From: Mycobacterium fragae
GTDB taxonomy: Bacteria; Actinomycetota; Actinomycetes; Mycobacteriales; Mycobacteriaceae
Assembly (NCBI RefSeq): GCF_002102185.1
Contig: NZ_LQOW01000025.1
Span: 171,549-235,548 of the forward strand
Direction: 5' to 3'
Length of the DNA stretch: 64,000 nucleotides
Below the pieces are notes generated by a model, which did no database searches, had not been told where the DNA came from, and saw only the letters and a list, made by a program, of their open reading frames with translations. Below are positions 9,039-18,187 of this stretch, piece after piece. Both the position numbers and the translations under genes were made by a program. Numbering within the stretch: the stretch's first letter is position 1; the number at the start of each line of letters is the position of its first letter.

Positions 9039-9618
9039 GCCTGTCTGCCCAGGGGACGCGGCAGGCATCGCCGGAATTGAAGCCCTGCTCGGTGATGCCC
9101 AGCGCCGAGTACATCCGGGCCCGCATGTTCTCCACGCCGATCTGATACGTCAGCTCGATCACGCCGGCGTCGCCGAAGCGAGCCTTCAGGTCAGCGACCT
9201 GCTCGTCGGTGACGGTGTGCGGGTCGGTGGTCATCGCGTCGGCGTAGGCGATGGCGGCGCGCTCGTCGTCGGTGTACTGCGGGGAGGTGGCGTAGTTGTC
9301 GATGTCCTTCAGTCGTTCCACGTCGAGGCCGTCGAGGCGCTGCAGCATCGCACCGAAGTCCACGCACCAGGAGCAGCCGATCGTGCGGGCCGTCCAGAAC
9401 ACCGCCAACTCGCGCACGCTGGCAGGCAGGGCTTTCGAGCCGCGTTCCAGCATGGTCTCGTGGATCGCGTTGGCGACCAGCAGCCGCGGGTGATGCGCGG
9501 CGACGGTGAACGGCTCGGGCACCTCCCCGAAGCGCCGCTTGGCGATGCGGTACATGACGCGGGTCAGCAGGTTCGCCCTCTTCGGGGGCAGGGGTTCGAT
9601 ACGGGTTTTCTGTGTCAT
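9010..9618 (-). CDS. Carboxymuconolactone decarboxylase/AhpD-family protein, likely SigJ target
   Basis: A 202-residue AhpD/CMD-fold protein. The motif GCSWCVDFG places the redox-active Cys pair at 82 and 85, embedded in the all-helical core (VRELAVFWTARTIG, then DERAAIAYADAMT). Proteins of this type next to ECF41 sigma factors are known as the COE group (CMD, oxidoreductase, epimerase); their substrates are unknown. ATG 9618 was chosen because a consensus ECF41 promoter ends nine bases upstream, implying a leaderless or nearly leaderless mRNA; the frame is open up to 9681. Its 3' end overlaps sigJ on the other strand. Confidence 0.85.
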   Translation of the reverse strand: MTQKTRIEPLPPKRANLLTRVMYRIAKRRFGEVPEPFTVAAHHPRLLVANAIHETMLERGSKALPASVRELAVFWTARTIGCSWCVDFGAMLQRLDGLDVERLKDIDNYATSPQYTDDERAAIAYADAMTTDPHTVTDEQVADLKARFGDAGVIELTYQIGVENMRARMYSALGITEQGFNSGDACRVPWADRPTESVAENR

Positions 9619-9626
9619 ACCCCTCA

Positions 9627-9653
9627 GACGAGGCAGCCCACGAAAGTGTGACG
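9627..9653 (-). promoter_or_regulatory. ECF41/SigJ-type promoter of the CMD gene
   Basis: On the minus strand, CGTCACA (9653-9647), a spacer of exactly 16 bases and CGTC (9630-9627) match the published ECF41 consensus as I remember it, TGTCACA-N16/17-CGTC, with one mismatch. The -10 lies nine bases before the ATG at 9618, so transcription would begin at or within a base or two of the start codon. Confidence 0.7.
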
Positions 9654-9670
9654 AGCGTCGTTCGCGCCGG

Positions 9671-10441
9671 TTAGCGCGCAAACATCAGCGCCCGCTTGAC
9701 CTCCTGGATCGCCTTGGTGACCTCGATGCCGCGCGGGCAGGATTCGGTGCAGTTGAACGTCGTCCGGCAGCGCCACACCCCGTCGACCTCGTTGAGGATG
9801 TCGAGGCGCTCTGCAGCCGCCTCGTCGCGGCTGTCGAAGATGAAACGGTGTGCGTTGACGATCGCCGCCGGCCCGAAATAACTGCCCTCATGCCAAAACA
9901 CCGGGCAGCTGGTGGTGCAGGCCGCGCACAGAATGCATTTCGTGGTGTCGTCGTAGCGGGCGCGGTCGGTCTGGCTTTGGATCCGCTCCCGCGTCGGCGG
10001 ATTCCCGCTGGTGATCAAATATGGCTTCACCGCGCGGTAGGCGTCGAAGAACGGCTCCATGTCGACGACGAGATCCTTCTCGACCGGCAAACCGCGGATC
10101 GGCTCGACCGTGATGGTCAGCTGCTTGCCGGGCTTGCTGGGCAGCAGGTCGCGCATCAGCACCTTGCAGGCCAGCCGGTTGACACCGTTGATCCGCATGG
10201 CGTCGGACCCGCACACGCCGTGTGCGCAGGACCGCCGGAAGGTCAGCGTGCCGTCGAGGTAGCTCTTGATGTAGATCAACAGGTTGAGCAGCCGGTCACT
10301 GGGCAGGCATGGCACGCGGAAGCTCTGCCAGCCGCCGGAATCGGCGTACTGATCGGGGTTTTCCGGATTGAACCGGGCGATTTTCAGCGTCACCATCACC
10401 GCGCCATCGGGGATCGGCGGCAACGGCGGGTCGGCGCTCAT
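9671..10441 (-). CDS. sdhB: Succinate dehydrogenase iron-sulfur subunit SdhB
   Basis: A 256-residue Fe-S subunit passing electrons from SdhA flavin to the membrane quinone. The [2Fe-2S] ligands are in SCAHGVCGSDAM (Cys72, Cys77) and ACKV (Cys92), with Asp80 in place of the third Cys, as in E. coli SdhB. The [4Fe-4S] site is CILCAACTTSCP and the [3Fe-4S] site is CRTTFNCTESCPRGI. Its ATG shares one base with the sdhA stop (TGATG). It is the last gene of the sdhCDAB operon. Length is normal for the family. Confidence 0.96.
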   Translation of the reverse strand: MSADPPLPPIPDGAVMVTLKIARFNPENPDQYADSGGWQSFRVPCLPSDRLLNLLIYIKSYLDGTLTFRRSCAHGVCGSDAMRINGVNRLACKVLMRDLLPSKPGKQLTITVEPIRGLPVEKDLVVDMEPFFDAYRAVKPYLITSGNPPTRERIQSQTDRARYDDTTKCILCAACTTSCPVFWHEGSYFGPAAIVNAHRFIFDSRDEAAAERLDILNEVDGVWRCRTTFNCTESCPRGIEVTKAIQEVKRALMFAR

Positions 10442-12195
10442 CAGTACTTCCGTTCCTTGGGCTCATAGCGGGTCTGCACCACCGGCTTGAAATCCAGTCG
10501 GATGTCGGAGAGCAGGTTGCTGCCCTGCTTGTAGGCCATGGTGTGGCGCATGTAGTTGGTGTCGTCGCGGTTCGGGTAGTCCTCGCGGGCGTGCCCGCCA
10601 CGGGATTCCTTGCGGCTCAACGCGCCTACCACGGTGACCTCGGCCAGTTCCAGCAGGAAACCGAGCTCGATCGCTTCCAGCAGATCACTGTTGAACCGTT
10701 TTCCCTTGTCGTGCACCGTGATTCGGGAATAGCGCTCTTTGAGAGCGTGGATGTCGGTGAGCGCCTGCTTCAGCGTCTCCTCGGTGCGGAACACAGCGGC
10801 GTTGTTGTCCATCGTCTGCTGCAAAGCGCCGCGGATGTCGGCGACCCGCTCGTTGCCGTGCTCGGAAAGGATATCGGCCACCCAGCCGACGACCATCGCC
10901 TCGGGCTCCGGCGGCATGTCGACGAAGTCGTGGCCAAGGGCGTAGTTTGCCGCCGCAATCCCGGCTCGGCGACCGAACACGTTGATATCCAACAGCGAAT
11001 TGGTGCCCAGCCGGTTGGCGCCGTGCACCGACACGCATGCGCATTCACCGGCCGCGTACAGGCCCGGCACCGTAGCGGCGTTGTCCCGCAACACCTGACC
11101 GGTGACCGTCGTGGGTATGCCGCCCATCAGGTAGTGACACGTCGGGTAGACCGGGACCAATTCGGTGACCGGGTCCACGCCAAGGTAGGTGCGGGCGAAC
11201 TCGGTGATATCGGGCAGCTTCGCCGCCAGCACGTCCTCGCCAAGGTGGCGCACGTCGATGTAGACGTAATCCTTCTGCGGCCCCGCGCCACGGCCCTCCA
11301 GCACTTCGCGCACCATCGAGCGGGCCACGATGTCGCGGGGCGCCAAGTCGACGATCGTCGGCGCGTAGCGCTCCATGAAGCGCTCGCCCGCGCCGTTGAG
11401 CAGCCGGCCGCCCTCACCGCGCACGGCCTCGGAGATCAGGATGCCCAGGCCCGCTAAGCCCGTCGGGTGGAATTGGTGAAACTCCATGTCCTCCAACGGG
11501 AGTCCCTTACGGAACACAATGCCGATGCCGTCGCCGGTCAATGTGTGGGCGTTGGAGGTGGTCTTGTACATGCGGCCCGAGCCGCCGGTGGCAATCACCA
11601 CGGCCTTGGCGTGGAAGACGTGGATGTCGCCGGTGGCCAGTTCGTAGGCGACCACGCCGGAGGTCACCGGGCCGCTGCCGGTTTGGGTCAGCACCAGGTC
11701 GAGGACGTAGAACTCGTTGAAGAACTGCACATCGTGCTTGACGCAGTTCTGATACAGCGTCTGCAAAATCATGTGGCCGGTGCGGTCGGCGGCATAGCAG
11801 GATCGCCGCACCGGGGCCTTGCCGTGATCGCGGGTGTGCCCGCCGAAGCGGCGCTGGTCGATACGGCCCTCGGGGGTGCGGTTGAACGGCATCCCCATTT
11901 TCTCCAGGTCGAGCACCGCGTCGATGGCTTCCTTGCACATGATCTCCACGGCGTCCTGGTCGGCCAGATAGTCGCCGCCCTTGACGGTGTCGAAGGTATG
12001 CCATTCCCAGTTGTCGTCTTCGACGTTGGCCAGCGCGGCGCACATGCCGCCCTGGGCGGCGCCGGTGTGGCTGCGGGTGGGGTACAGCTTGGTCAGCACT
12101 GCGGTACGAACCCGCGGACCCGCCTCGACCGCGGCCCGCATGCCTGCGCCGCCCGCGCCGACGATCACCACGTCGTATCGATGTTGGGCGATCAT
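10441..12195 (-). CDS. sdhA: Succinate dehydrogenase flavoprotein subunit SdhA
   Basis: A 584-residue FAD subunit that oxidises succinate to fumarate. Seen: the N-terminal dinucleotide fold VVIVGAGGAGMRA, the covalent-flavin region TRSHTGAAQGGM with its His, GHTRDHGKAPVRR near the active site, MEFHQFHPTGL and the C-terminal ESRGGHAREDYPNRDD. The frame is open upstream to 12450 inside sdhD; ATG 12195 was chosen for its 4-base ATGA overlap with the sdhD stop and for the family length. It is the third gene of sdhCDAB, translationally coupled on both sides. Confidence 0.96.
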   Translation of the reverse strand: MIAQHRYDVVIVGAGGAGMRAAVEAGPRVRTAVLTKLYPTRSHTGAAQGGMCAALANVEDDNWEWHTFDTVKGGDYLADQDAVEIMCKEAIDAVLDLEKMGMPFNRTPEGRIDQRRFGGHTRDHGKAPVRRSCYAADRTGHMILQTLYQNCVKHDVQFFNEFYVLDLVLTQTGSGPVTSGVVAYELATGDIHVFHAKAVVIATGGSGRMYKTTSNAHTLTGDGIGIVFRKGLPLEDMEFHQFHPTGLAGLGILISEAVRGEGGRLLNGAGERFMERYAPTIVDLAPRDIVARSMVREVLEGRGAGPQKDYVYIDVRHLGEDVLAAKLPDITEFARTYLGVDPVTELVPVYPTCHYLMGGIPTTVTGQVLRDNAATVPGLYAAGECACVSVHGANRLGTNSLLDINVFGRRAGIAAANYALGHDFVDMPPEPEAMVVGWVADILSEHGNERVADIRGALQQTMDNNAAVFRTEETLKQALTDIHALKERYSRITVHDKGKRFNSDLLEAIELGFLLELAEVTVVGALSRKESRGGHAREDYPNRDDTNYMRHTMAYKQGSNLLSDIRLDFKPVVQTRYEPKERKY

Positions 12196-12632
12196 GACAT
12201 GTTGGGGTCGAACGTCAGCAGTACGTAGCTGCCCAGCACCAGCGTGAATGCCATCGACAACGCCAGCAGGGTGTTCAGCCAGAACCGGGTGGAGTCCTTG
12301 CGGCTGTAGTCGTCGATGATGGTGCGCAGGCCGTTGCCTCCGTGCAACTGGGCCAGCCATAGCAGCAACAGATCCCAGGTCTGCCAGAACGGCGAATGCC
12401 AGCGCTGCGCAACGTAGTTGAAGTCGATGCGGTACACGCCGTCGTCCCACATCAGCATCACGAACAGGTGCCCGAGCGCCAAAAACACCAGCACGACACC
12501 GGAGAACCGCATGAACAGCCAGGCGTATTTCTCGAAGTTGGGCATTCCTGCGCGGCGTCGCGGCGCCCGCGGATTGTCCAGGCCGGCCGGGCGGTCGTGG
12601 CTGCGCTGCTGCACGGGTGCCCGCGTGCTCAT
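12192..12632 (-). CDS. sdhD: Succinate dehydrogenase membrane anchor SdhD
   Basis: A 146-residue membrane subunit with three helices (about 42-62, 85-100 and 118-138). It shows LFMRFSGVVLVFLALGHLFVMLMWD, where the His is a probable haem b ligand, and the downstream HGGNGLRTIIDDYSRK typical of SdhD. An Arg-rich 28-residue cytosolic N-terminus precedes the first helix. ATG 12632 overlaps the sdhC stop as ATGA; its own stop overlaps sdhA the same way. Confidence 0.93.
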   Translation of the reverse strand: MSTRAPVQQRSHDRPAGLDNPRAPRRRAGMPNFEKYAWLFMRFSGVVLVFLALGHLFVMLMWDDGVYRIDFNYVAQRWHSPFWQTWDLLLLWLAQLHGGNGLRTIIDDYSRKDSTRFWLNTLLALSMAFTLVLGSYVLLTFDPNMS

Positions 12633-13042
12633 CCGAACCGTCCCAGGAAGTGGATGCCGAGCACCACCGTCGTCGGAACCATCACCAGCAGCCAGACGAC
12701 GCCGACCACCCACAACATCAGCCGTTGATAACGCGGACCCTGCGACCAGAAGTCGATCAAGATGATCCGCACACCGTTCAGCGCGTGATACAGCACGGCG
12801 GCCACCAGCCCGAATTCCATCAGGCCGACGATCGGTGTCTTGTAGGTCTCGATGACTTCGTCGTAGGTCTGTGGACCCGCCCGAACCAGTGCGGTGTCCA
12901 GCACGTGCACGAACAGGAAGAAGAAGATAGTGGCACCGGTGATGCGGTGCAGCACCCACGACCACATGCCCGGATCGCCGCGGTACAGGGTTCGACGCGG
13001 GGGTCGTGCACGCGATCCTGGCGCGGACGTCGCCGTCGTCAT
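12629..13042 (-). CDS. sdhC: Succinate dehydrogenase cytochrome b subunit SdhC
   Basis: A 137-residue membrane subunit with three helices and the SdhC signature RRTLYRGDPGMWSWVLHRITG, then FFFLFVHVLDTAL and the haem-ligand region LYHALNGVRIILID. The frame continues upstream to 13087, but ATG 13042 was chosen because GGAGG sits five bases before it. It is the first gene of sdhCDAB; the 186 bases to cdd on the other strand must contain its promoter, though no clear box was recognised. Confidence 0.93.
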   Translation of the reverse strand: MTTATSAPGSRARPPRRTLYRGDPGMWSWVLHRITGATIFFFLFVHVLDTALVRAGPQTYDEVIETYKTPIVGLMEFGLVAAVLYHALNGVRIILIDFWSQGPRYQRLMLWVVGVVWLLVMVPTTVVLGIHFLGRFG

Positions 13043-13166
13043 CACCGCCTCCGGATCTGTTGGGACCGTCGTGTGGGACATTCGCAATTTAGCCCCATTT
13101 GTGCTGGCGGACGAACCGCTTCGGAGCCGCCGACGCTTGCCCCGGCGGCAAATCTAGGCTGGCGTT

Positions 13167-13232
13167 GTGATTTCAGCGACAGGGCCCGAGCCCGGCCCGG
13201 TGGAGTCCACCGACAAGGCAGTGCGACCATGA
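13167..13232 (+). CDS. Candidate leaderless 21-codon upstream ORF of cdd
   Basis: TAGGCT at 13155-13160 could act as a -10 box; seven bases later a GTG (13167) opens a short frame encoding MISATGPEPGPVESTDKAVRP. Its TGA overlaps the cdd start as ATGA, the same coupling used within this operon. A leaderless leader peptide driving cdd translation would explain why cdd itself has no Shine-Dalgarno sequence. This is inference from arrangement; no homologue is recognised. Confidence 0.35.
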   Translation: MISATGPEPGPVESTDKAVRP

Positions 13233-13621
13233 ACAATCCGGTTGACTGGAATTTGCTGCGGGACAAGGCCATCCAGGCTGCGCATCACGCTTATGCACCG
13301 TATTCGCGGCTTCGGGTGGGTGCGGCGGCGCTGGTCGACGATCGCCGTGTGGTCACCGGCTGCAATGTGGAGAATGTCTCATATGGCCTAGGTCTCTGTG
13401 CCGAGTGCGCGGTGGTCTGCGCGCTGCACTCGACCGGTGGCGGTCGGCTGCTCGCGCTGGCCTGCGTCGACGCGAAGGGATCCCTGCTGACGCCGTGCGG
13501 ACGCTGCCGGCAGGTGCTGTTGGAGCACGGTGGACCGGAGCTGCTGATCGACCATCGCGACGGCCCCCGCCGGCTGGGCGACCTGCTGCCCGACGCCTTC
13601 GGCAGCGACGCACTCCCGTGA
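13229..13621 (+). CDS. cdd: Cytidine deaminase
   Basis: A 130-residue, small homotetrameric cytidine/deoxycytidine deaminase producing (deoxy)uridine in pyrimidine salvage. The zinc site is seen as NVENVSYGLGLCAECAVV (Cys and catalytic Glu) and PCGRCRQVL (two Cys). The N-terminal HAYAPYSRLRVGAA is family-typical. The frame is open far upstream; ATG 13229 was chosen because the protein aligns from here. The cdd stop overlaps the deoA GTG start (GTGA), making it the first gene of cdd-deoA-add. Confidence 0.95.
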   Translation: MNNPVDWNLLRDKAIQAAHHAYAPYSRLRVGAAALVDDRRVVTGCNVENVSYGLGLCAECAVVCALHSTGGGRLLALACVDAKGSLLTPCGRCRQVLLEHGGPELLIDHRDGPRRLGDLLPDAFGSDALP

Positions 13622-14895
13622 TTTTCGACGCGCCGACGCTCATCCGGATCAAGCGCGACGGCGGTCGGCTCTCCGACGCCGCGATCGACTGGGTCATCGA
13701 GGCCTACACCGACGGGCGTATCGCCGAGGAGCAGATGTCGGCGCTGCTGATGGCGGTCTTCCTGCGCGGCATGGACACCGACGAGATCGCACGGTGGACG
13801 GCCGCGATGGTGGCCTCCGGTGAACGGATGGATTTCAGCGACCTGGCGCGCCCGACCGTCGACAAGCACTCCACCGGCGGGGTCGGCGACAAGATCACCC
13901 TGCCGTTGGTGGCGGTGGTCGCGGCCTGCGGCGCGGCCGTGCCGCAGGCTTCCGGGCGCGGGCTGGGACACACCGGTGGCACCTTGGACAAGCTGGAATC
14001 CATCGCCGGGTTCACCGCTGACCTGTCGAAAGACCAAGTGCGCCAACAACTTCGGGACCTCGGCGCGGCCATCTTCGCGGCCGGGCGGCTGGCACCCGCC
14101 GACGCCAAACTGTACGCGCTGCGCGACGTCACCGGCACCGTCGAATCGCTGCCGCTGATCGCCAGCTCGGTGATGAGCAAGAAACTCGCGGAGGGCGCCG
14201 GCGCGCTGGTGCTCGACGTCAAGGTCGGTTCCGGCGCGCTGCTGCACGCGGAATCTCAATGCCGCGAGCTGGCCCGCACCATGGTGCGGCTGGGCACCGC
14301 GCACGGCGTGCCCACCCGCGCGCTGCTGACCGATATGAACCGTCCGCTGGGCCACGCCGTCGGCAACGCGCTCGAGGTGGCCGAGGCACTGGATGTGTTG
14401 GCCGGCGGCGGGCCGGCCGACGTGGTGGAGCTGACGGTAACCCTGGCCGCCGAGATGCTGCAGCTCGCCGGGATCGACGGCCAAGACCCTGTCCAGACGC
14501 TGCGCGACGGCACCGCCATGGACCGGTTCCGGGCCCTGGTCGCCGCGCAGGGCGGTGACTTGTCCGTACCATTGCCCCTTGGTGCGTGTTCGGAGACGGT
14601 CACCGCCAGCCGGGACGGCACAATGGGCGACATCGACGCGATGGCGGTTGGGCTGACGGTATGGCGGCTCGGCGCGGGCAGGTCCCGGCCGGGCGAGCAG
14701 GTGCAGCCCGGCGCCGGCCTGCGCATCCACCGCCGTCCCGGCGAGCCGGTGACCGCCGGCGAGCCGCTGTTCACGCTGTACACCGACACCCCGGAACGGT
14801 TCGGGGCCGCGCTGGCGGAGCTGGACGGCGGCTGGAGTATAGGGGACACTGCGCCTGCCCCGCGGCCATTGATCGTCGATCGGATCACATCATGA
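13618..14895 (+). CDS. deoA: Thymidine phosphorylase
   Basis: A 425-residue pyrimidine-nucleoside phosphorylase that splits thymidine/deoxyuridine with phosphate to base plus 2-deoxyribose-1-phosphate. Seen: [16 protein letters not shown] near the phosphate site and the family signature [18 protein letters not shown], with the alpha/beta domain and C-terminal lobe of normal length. GTG 13618 overlaps the cdd stop (GTGA), and the stop overlaps the add start (ATGA), so the three enzymes are coupled. Confidence 0.95.
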   Translation: MIFDAPTLIRIKRDGGRLSDAAIDWVIEAYTDGRIAEEQMSALLMAVFLRGMDTDEIARWTAAMVASGERMDFSDLARPTVDKHSTGGVGDKITLPLVAVVAACGAAVPQASGRGLGHTGGTLDKLESIAGFTADLSKDQVRQQLRDLGAAIFAAGRLAPADAKLYALRDVTGTVESLPLIASSVMSKKLAEGAGALVLDVKVGSGALLHAESQCRELARTMVRLGTAHGVPTRALLTDMNRPLGHAVGNALEVAEALDVLAGGGPADVVELTVTLAAEMLQLAGIDGQDPVQTLRDGTAMDRFRALVAAQGGDLSVPLPLGACSETVTASRDGTMGDIDAMAVGLTVWRLGAGRSRPGEQVQPGAGLRIHRRPGEPVTAGEPLFTLYTDTPERFGAALAELDGGWSIGDTAPAPRPLIVDRITS

Positions 14896-15980
14896 CCACA
14901 CCGCTGAACCTGGAGATGATCCAGCGGGCACCCAAGGCGCTGTTGCACGATCACCTCGACGGCGGCCTGCGCCCGGCGACCGTGATCGACATCGCCGGAA
15001 AAACCGGCTACGACGACCTGCCCGCCACCGAGGTCGACGAACTGACCAAGTGGTTCCAAACCTCATCGCACAGCGGATCGCTGGAGCGCTACCTCGAACC
15101 TTTCTCGCACACCGTGGCGGTGATGCAGACCCCCGACGCGCTGCACCGGGTCGCCTTCGAGTGCGTTGAAGACCTGGCTGCCGACTCGGTGGTGTACGCC
15201 GAGGTGCGGTTCGCCCCCGAACTGCACATCAACCGCGGGCTGTCGTTCGACGAGGTCACCGATGCCGTGCTGGCGGGATTCGCCGATGGCGAGAAGGCCG
15301 CCGCGGCAGAGGGTCGCGCCATCACTGTGCGCTGTCTGGTCACCGCGATGCGCCACGCCGCGCTGTCCCGCGAGATCGCCGAGCTGGCGATCCGGTTCCG
15401 GGACAAGGGCGTGGTCGGATTCGACATCGCCGGCGCGGAGGCGGGATACCCCCCAACCCGTCACCTGGACGCATTTGAGTACATGCGAAACCACAATGCC
15501 CGCTTCACGATTCATGCCGGTGAAGCGTTCGGCTTGCCGTCCATCCACGAGGCGATCGCGTTCTGCGGTGCCGACCGGCTGGGCCACGGTGTGCGGATCG
15601 TCGACGACATCGACGTCGAGCCCGATGGCCGCGTTCGCTTGGGGCGGCTGGCATCGATCCTGCGGGACAAGCGAATCCCGTTCGAGATGTGTCCCAGCTC
15701 CAACGTGCAGACCGGCGCCGTTGACAGCATCGCCAGCCATCCGTTCGATCTGTTGGCGCGGGCCAGGTTTCGGGTGACGATCAACACCGACAACCGGCTG
15801 ATGAGCGATACCACGATGAGCCGCGAAATGCAGCGGCTCGTCGAGGCATTCGGCTACGGCTGGAGTGATCTCGAGCGGTTCACGATCAATGCGATGAAGT
15901 CGGCATTCATTCCGTTCGACGAACGGCTGGCGATCATCGACGAAGTCATCAAGCCGCGGTTCGCGGTGCTGATCGGCTAG
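14892..15980 (+). CDS. add: Adenosine deaminase
   Basis: A 362-residue zinc (deoxy)adenosine deaminase of the TIM-barrel amidohydrolase fold. Metal and catalytic residues are visible: LLHDHLDGG (His19, His21), FTIHAGEA (metal His and catalytic Glu), LGHGVRI (His) and [10 protein letters not shown] (metal Asp; the TDDP motif of many homologues is TDNR here, which I believe is normal in actinobacteria). It is the third gene of cdd-deoA-add, starting inside the deoA stop (ATGA). Confidence 0.95.
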   Translation: MTTPLNLEMIQRAPKALLHDHLDGGLRPATVIDIAGKTGYDDLPATEVDELTKWFQTSSHSGSLERYLEPFSHTVAVMQTPDALHRVAFECVEDLAADSVVYAEVRFAPELHINRGLSFDEVTDAVLAGFADGEKAAAAEGRAITVRCLVTAMRHAALSREIAELAIRFRDKGVVGFDIAGAEAGYPPTRHLDAFEYMRNHNARFTIHAGEAFGLPSIHEAIAFCGADRLGHGVRIVDDIDVEPDGRVRLGRLASILRDKRIPFEMCPSSNVQTGAVDSIASHPFDLLARARFRVTINTDNRLMSDTTMSREMQRLVEAFGYGWSDLERFTINAMKSAFIPFDERLAIIDEVIKPRFAVLIG

Positions 15981-16002
15981 GGCCGCCAAGCCGCTTGGAA
16001 TG

Positions 16003-17466
16003 TCATGAACAGCGCAGCAAGGTCATAAATCCAAAGTCCATGTGAAGTTGCTGGTGGCAGTGCAGCAGCGAAAGGCCGGGTTGGTCCGCGACGAAGTCGA
16101 CGTCCATGGTCTGGTAACCCCCGAGGATGGCAACGTCCTTGTGGATGCCGGCGGTTGGTGTGCCTGCGATGTGGGTGATTTCGAAGGTGTGACGATGCAG
16201 GTGCATGGGGTGGGCGTCGTCGCTGGCGTTGCGAAATCGCAGCCGGTACCGCTTGCCGTAGCCGATATCGAGGATCGCTCGCATGTTATCCATCGCGAAG
16301 GCGGTGCCGTTGATCGTCCAAACGTTGAATCCGTTGTGAGCGGCGTTGCGTTTCTCGATCAGCATGTCGATGGTGTGATCGACGGCAGGGGCACTCTGGT
16401 CAGCGGTGGTGAACAGGCGGTAGTCCCACCGAAACGGTGATGGTGACACCCATTGCGGGCTGCCGGTGCGCCGGGCGTATTCAACGACGACACCCATTCC
16501 GGCTTCCCGGTCGTCGTCGGACAGGTCGCCGAGGATCCAGACACCAGGGCGGGTCATCTCCACGATCGCCGAGACACGCTCGCCGGCGCCCAGCCACAAC
16601 ACCGGCACCGCAACGGGTTTGGACACAGGGTTGCCGTCGAGCGCGACGACGGTGAAGCTGTGACCGGGCAGGGCGAGGCTGCGGGTTTCGGTCGCGCTGC
16701 CGTTGAGCACGTGAAACAGTACTCGGTCACCGGTGTTCACCCGAATCGGATCGCCGTGGCCGAGTGCGCGGCCGTTGATGGTGAAGGTGTCGTATCCGAT
16801 CTCGTACCCGCGGGGCATCCCCGCGGCCGCCGATGCGGCGCTCTCCCGTTCGCCGATGTTCTTCAGTTCCGCAACCGGCTCGCCGGCCAGGAAGTCGCTG
16901 GACATCTCTTCGCTCTGGTTGAGGGTCGGCTCGAATTCCTTGAGCGTCAGGAACACTTCGCGGTCGTAGGCACCGCGTTCGTTTTTGGGCTCGATGTACA
17001 CCGGGCCGACCAGACCGCTGTACTGGCCGCCGGTCAGGTCGGCGCCAGGGGTGAGATGAGTGTGGTAGAAGCGGAAACCCGACGGGCCCGGGACAAACGA
17101 GATCTGGCGCATGCCATGGGCGGGAATGAACGGGGTGCCTTCTTCCGAGGAACCGTCGACGTCAACCGGCACCCGTTGCCCATGCCAGTGCAGCTGTTGG
17201 GGAAGATCGGTGTCGTTGTACACATCGACTCGAGTCCGTCGGCCCTCGGTGAATCGCAATAGCGGGCCGGGAAATTGGCCATTGTAGGTGGTTGTCGAAA
17301 TGAATTTGCCCGGCGCCACCTCCACGTCGGTCTTACCGATGCGCAACGTGTAGTCGGCCCTTCCGGGAGGACGCGAACAGCCCGCGGATGCTCCGACAGC
17401 CAAACCACCGCCACTGAGCATTGCCAGGCTGCTCCACTTGAGGAAGTCACGTCGATCAACCGACAC
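16003..17466 (-). CDS. Multicopper oxidase, Tat-exported
   Basis: A 487-residue three-domain multicopper oxidase. The N-terminus VDRRDFLKWSS is a twin-arginine signal; Cys30 in ASAGC may be lipid-modified. All copper motifs are intact: HWHG (93-95), HTH (135-137), HPMHLH and HCHQQLHMDFG near the C-terminus. The residue ten positions after the type-1 Cys is Phe rather than Met, which in known laccases goes with a higher redox potential. Substrate could be Cu(I), Fe(II) or phenols. It starts at GTG 17466, only 61 bases from the divergent fetA, suggesting a shared metal-stress function. I do not remember it at this place in H37Rv. Confidence 0.9.
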   Translation of the reverse strand: MSVDRRDFLKWSSLAMLSGGGLAVGASAGCSRPPGRADYTLRIGKTDVEVAPGKFISTTTYNGQFPGPLLRFTEGRRTRVDVYNDTDLPQQLHWHGQRVPVDVDGSSEEGTPFIPAHGMRQISFVPGPSGFRFYHTHLTPGADLTGGQYSGLVGPVYIEPKNERGAYDREVFLTLKEFEPTLNQSEEMSSDFLAGEPVAELKNIGERESAASAAAGMPRGYEIGYDTFTINGRALGHGDPIRVNTGDRVLFHVLNGSATETRSLALPGHSFTVVALDGNPVSKPVAVPVLWLGAGERVSAIVEMTRPGVWILGDLSDDDREAGMGVVVEYARRTGSPQWVSPSPFRWDYRLFTTADQSAPAVDHTIDMLIEKRNAAHNGFNVWTINGTAFAMDNMRAILDIGYGKRYRLRFRNASDDAHPMHLHRHTFEITHIAGTPTAGIHKDVAILGGYQTMDVDFVADQPGLSLLHCHQQLHMDFGFMTLLRCS

Positions 17467-17527
17467 GCCGATGCCTATCTACAGTCTGACTGCCGAACAG
17501 ACGCTAACAAACGCCGAGGATGCCGAT

Positions 17528-18187
17528 ATGGTCGGTCAGGTGGTGGCTGAGGACTCGGTGTTCGACTTCGACGACGTTGTGGTGGAGCGGAACGGGATCC
17601 GGGCGCTAGATGGGTTTACCGCCGCTGTTCCGGAGCGGGGGGTGACAGTGGTGTTCGGCCCCTCGGGATCGGGCAAATCGACGCTGCTTCGCCTGTGCAA
17701 TCGCCTCGAGGTGGCAACAAGTGGACGAGTATTGTTCTGCGGCAAGGACATCGCGGAGATCGACCCGTTGTGGTTACGCCGCCGGGTGGGTATGTGTTTC
17801 CAGCGTCCGACCCCGTTTCGCGGCACAGTGGCCGACAACCTGCGCGTCGCCGACCCGGACGTAACCGAATCGCGGATGACCGAAACGCTTACCAGGGTGG
17901 CACTGACCGGATCATGGCTGGACCGCGACGCGACCGCGCTGTCCGGCGGGGAGGCGCAGCGGGTGTGTCTGGCCCGCACCCTGGTCGCCCGGCCCCAGGT
18001 GCTGTTGCTGGACGAACCCACGTCCGCGGTCGACGCCGCCGCGGCGGGTGTGATCGAACAGGCGGTGCGCGAACTGGCGCAGAACGACGGGATCCCCGCG
18101 CTGTGGGTCACCCACGATGCTGCACAGGTCGATCGGATCGCGGATCGGGTCTTGCGTATCGAGCACGGTCGGGAGGTGACGCGGTGA
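17528..18187 (+). CDS. fetA: ABC transporter ATPase, FetA (YbbL) type
   Basis: A 219-residue ATP-binding subunit. Walker A GPSGSGKST, Q-loop FQRP, signature LSGGEAQR, Walker B VLLLDEPTS and the H-loop THD are all present. Small size and the adjacent UPF0014 permease identify it as the FetA/YbbL subunit of the FetAB exporter, which in E. coli pumps iron and aids peroxide resistance. The frame opens earlier (ATG 17471 and before), but ATG 17528 fits the family length and avoids the divergent oxidase gene. Its stop overlaps fetB as GTGA. Confidence 0.82.
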   Translation: MVGQVVAEDSVFDFDDVVVERNGIRALDGFTAAVPERGVTVVFGPSGSGKSTLLRLCNRLEVATSGRVLFCGKDIAEIDPLWLRRRVGMCFQRPTPFRGTVADNLRVADPDVTESRMTETLTRVALTGSWLDRDATALSGGEAQRVCLARTLVARPQVLLLDEPTSAVDAAAAGVIEQAVRELAQNDGIPALWVTHDAAQVDRIADRVLRIEHGREVTR

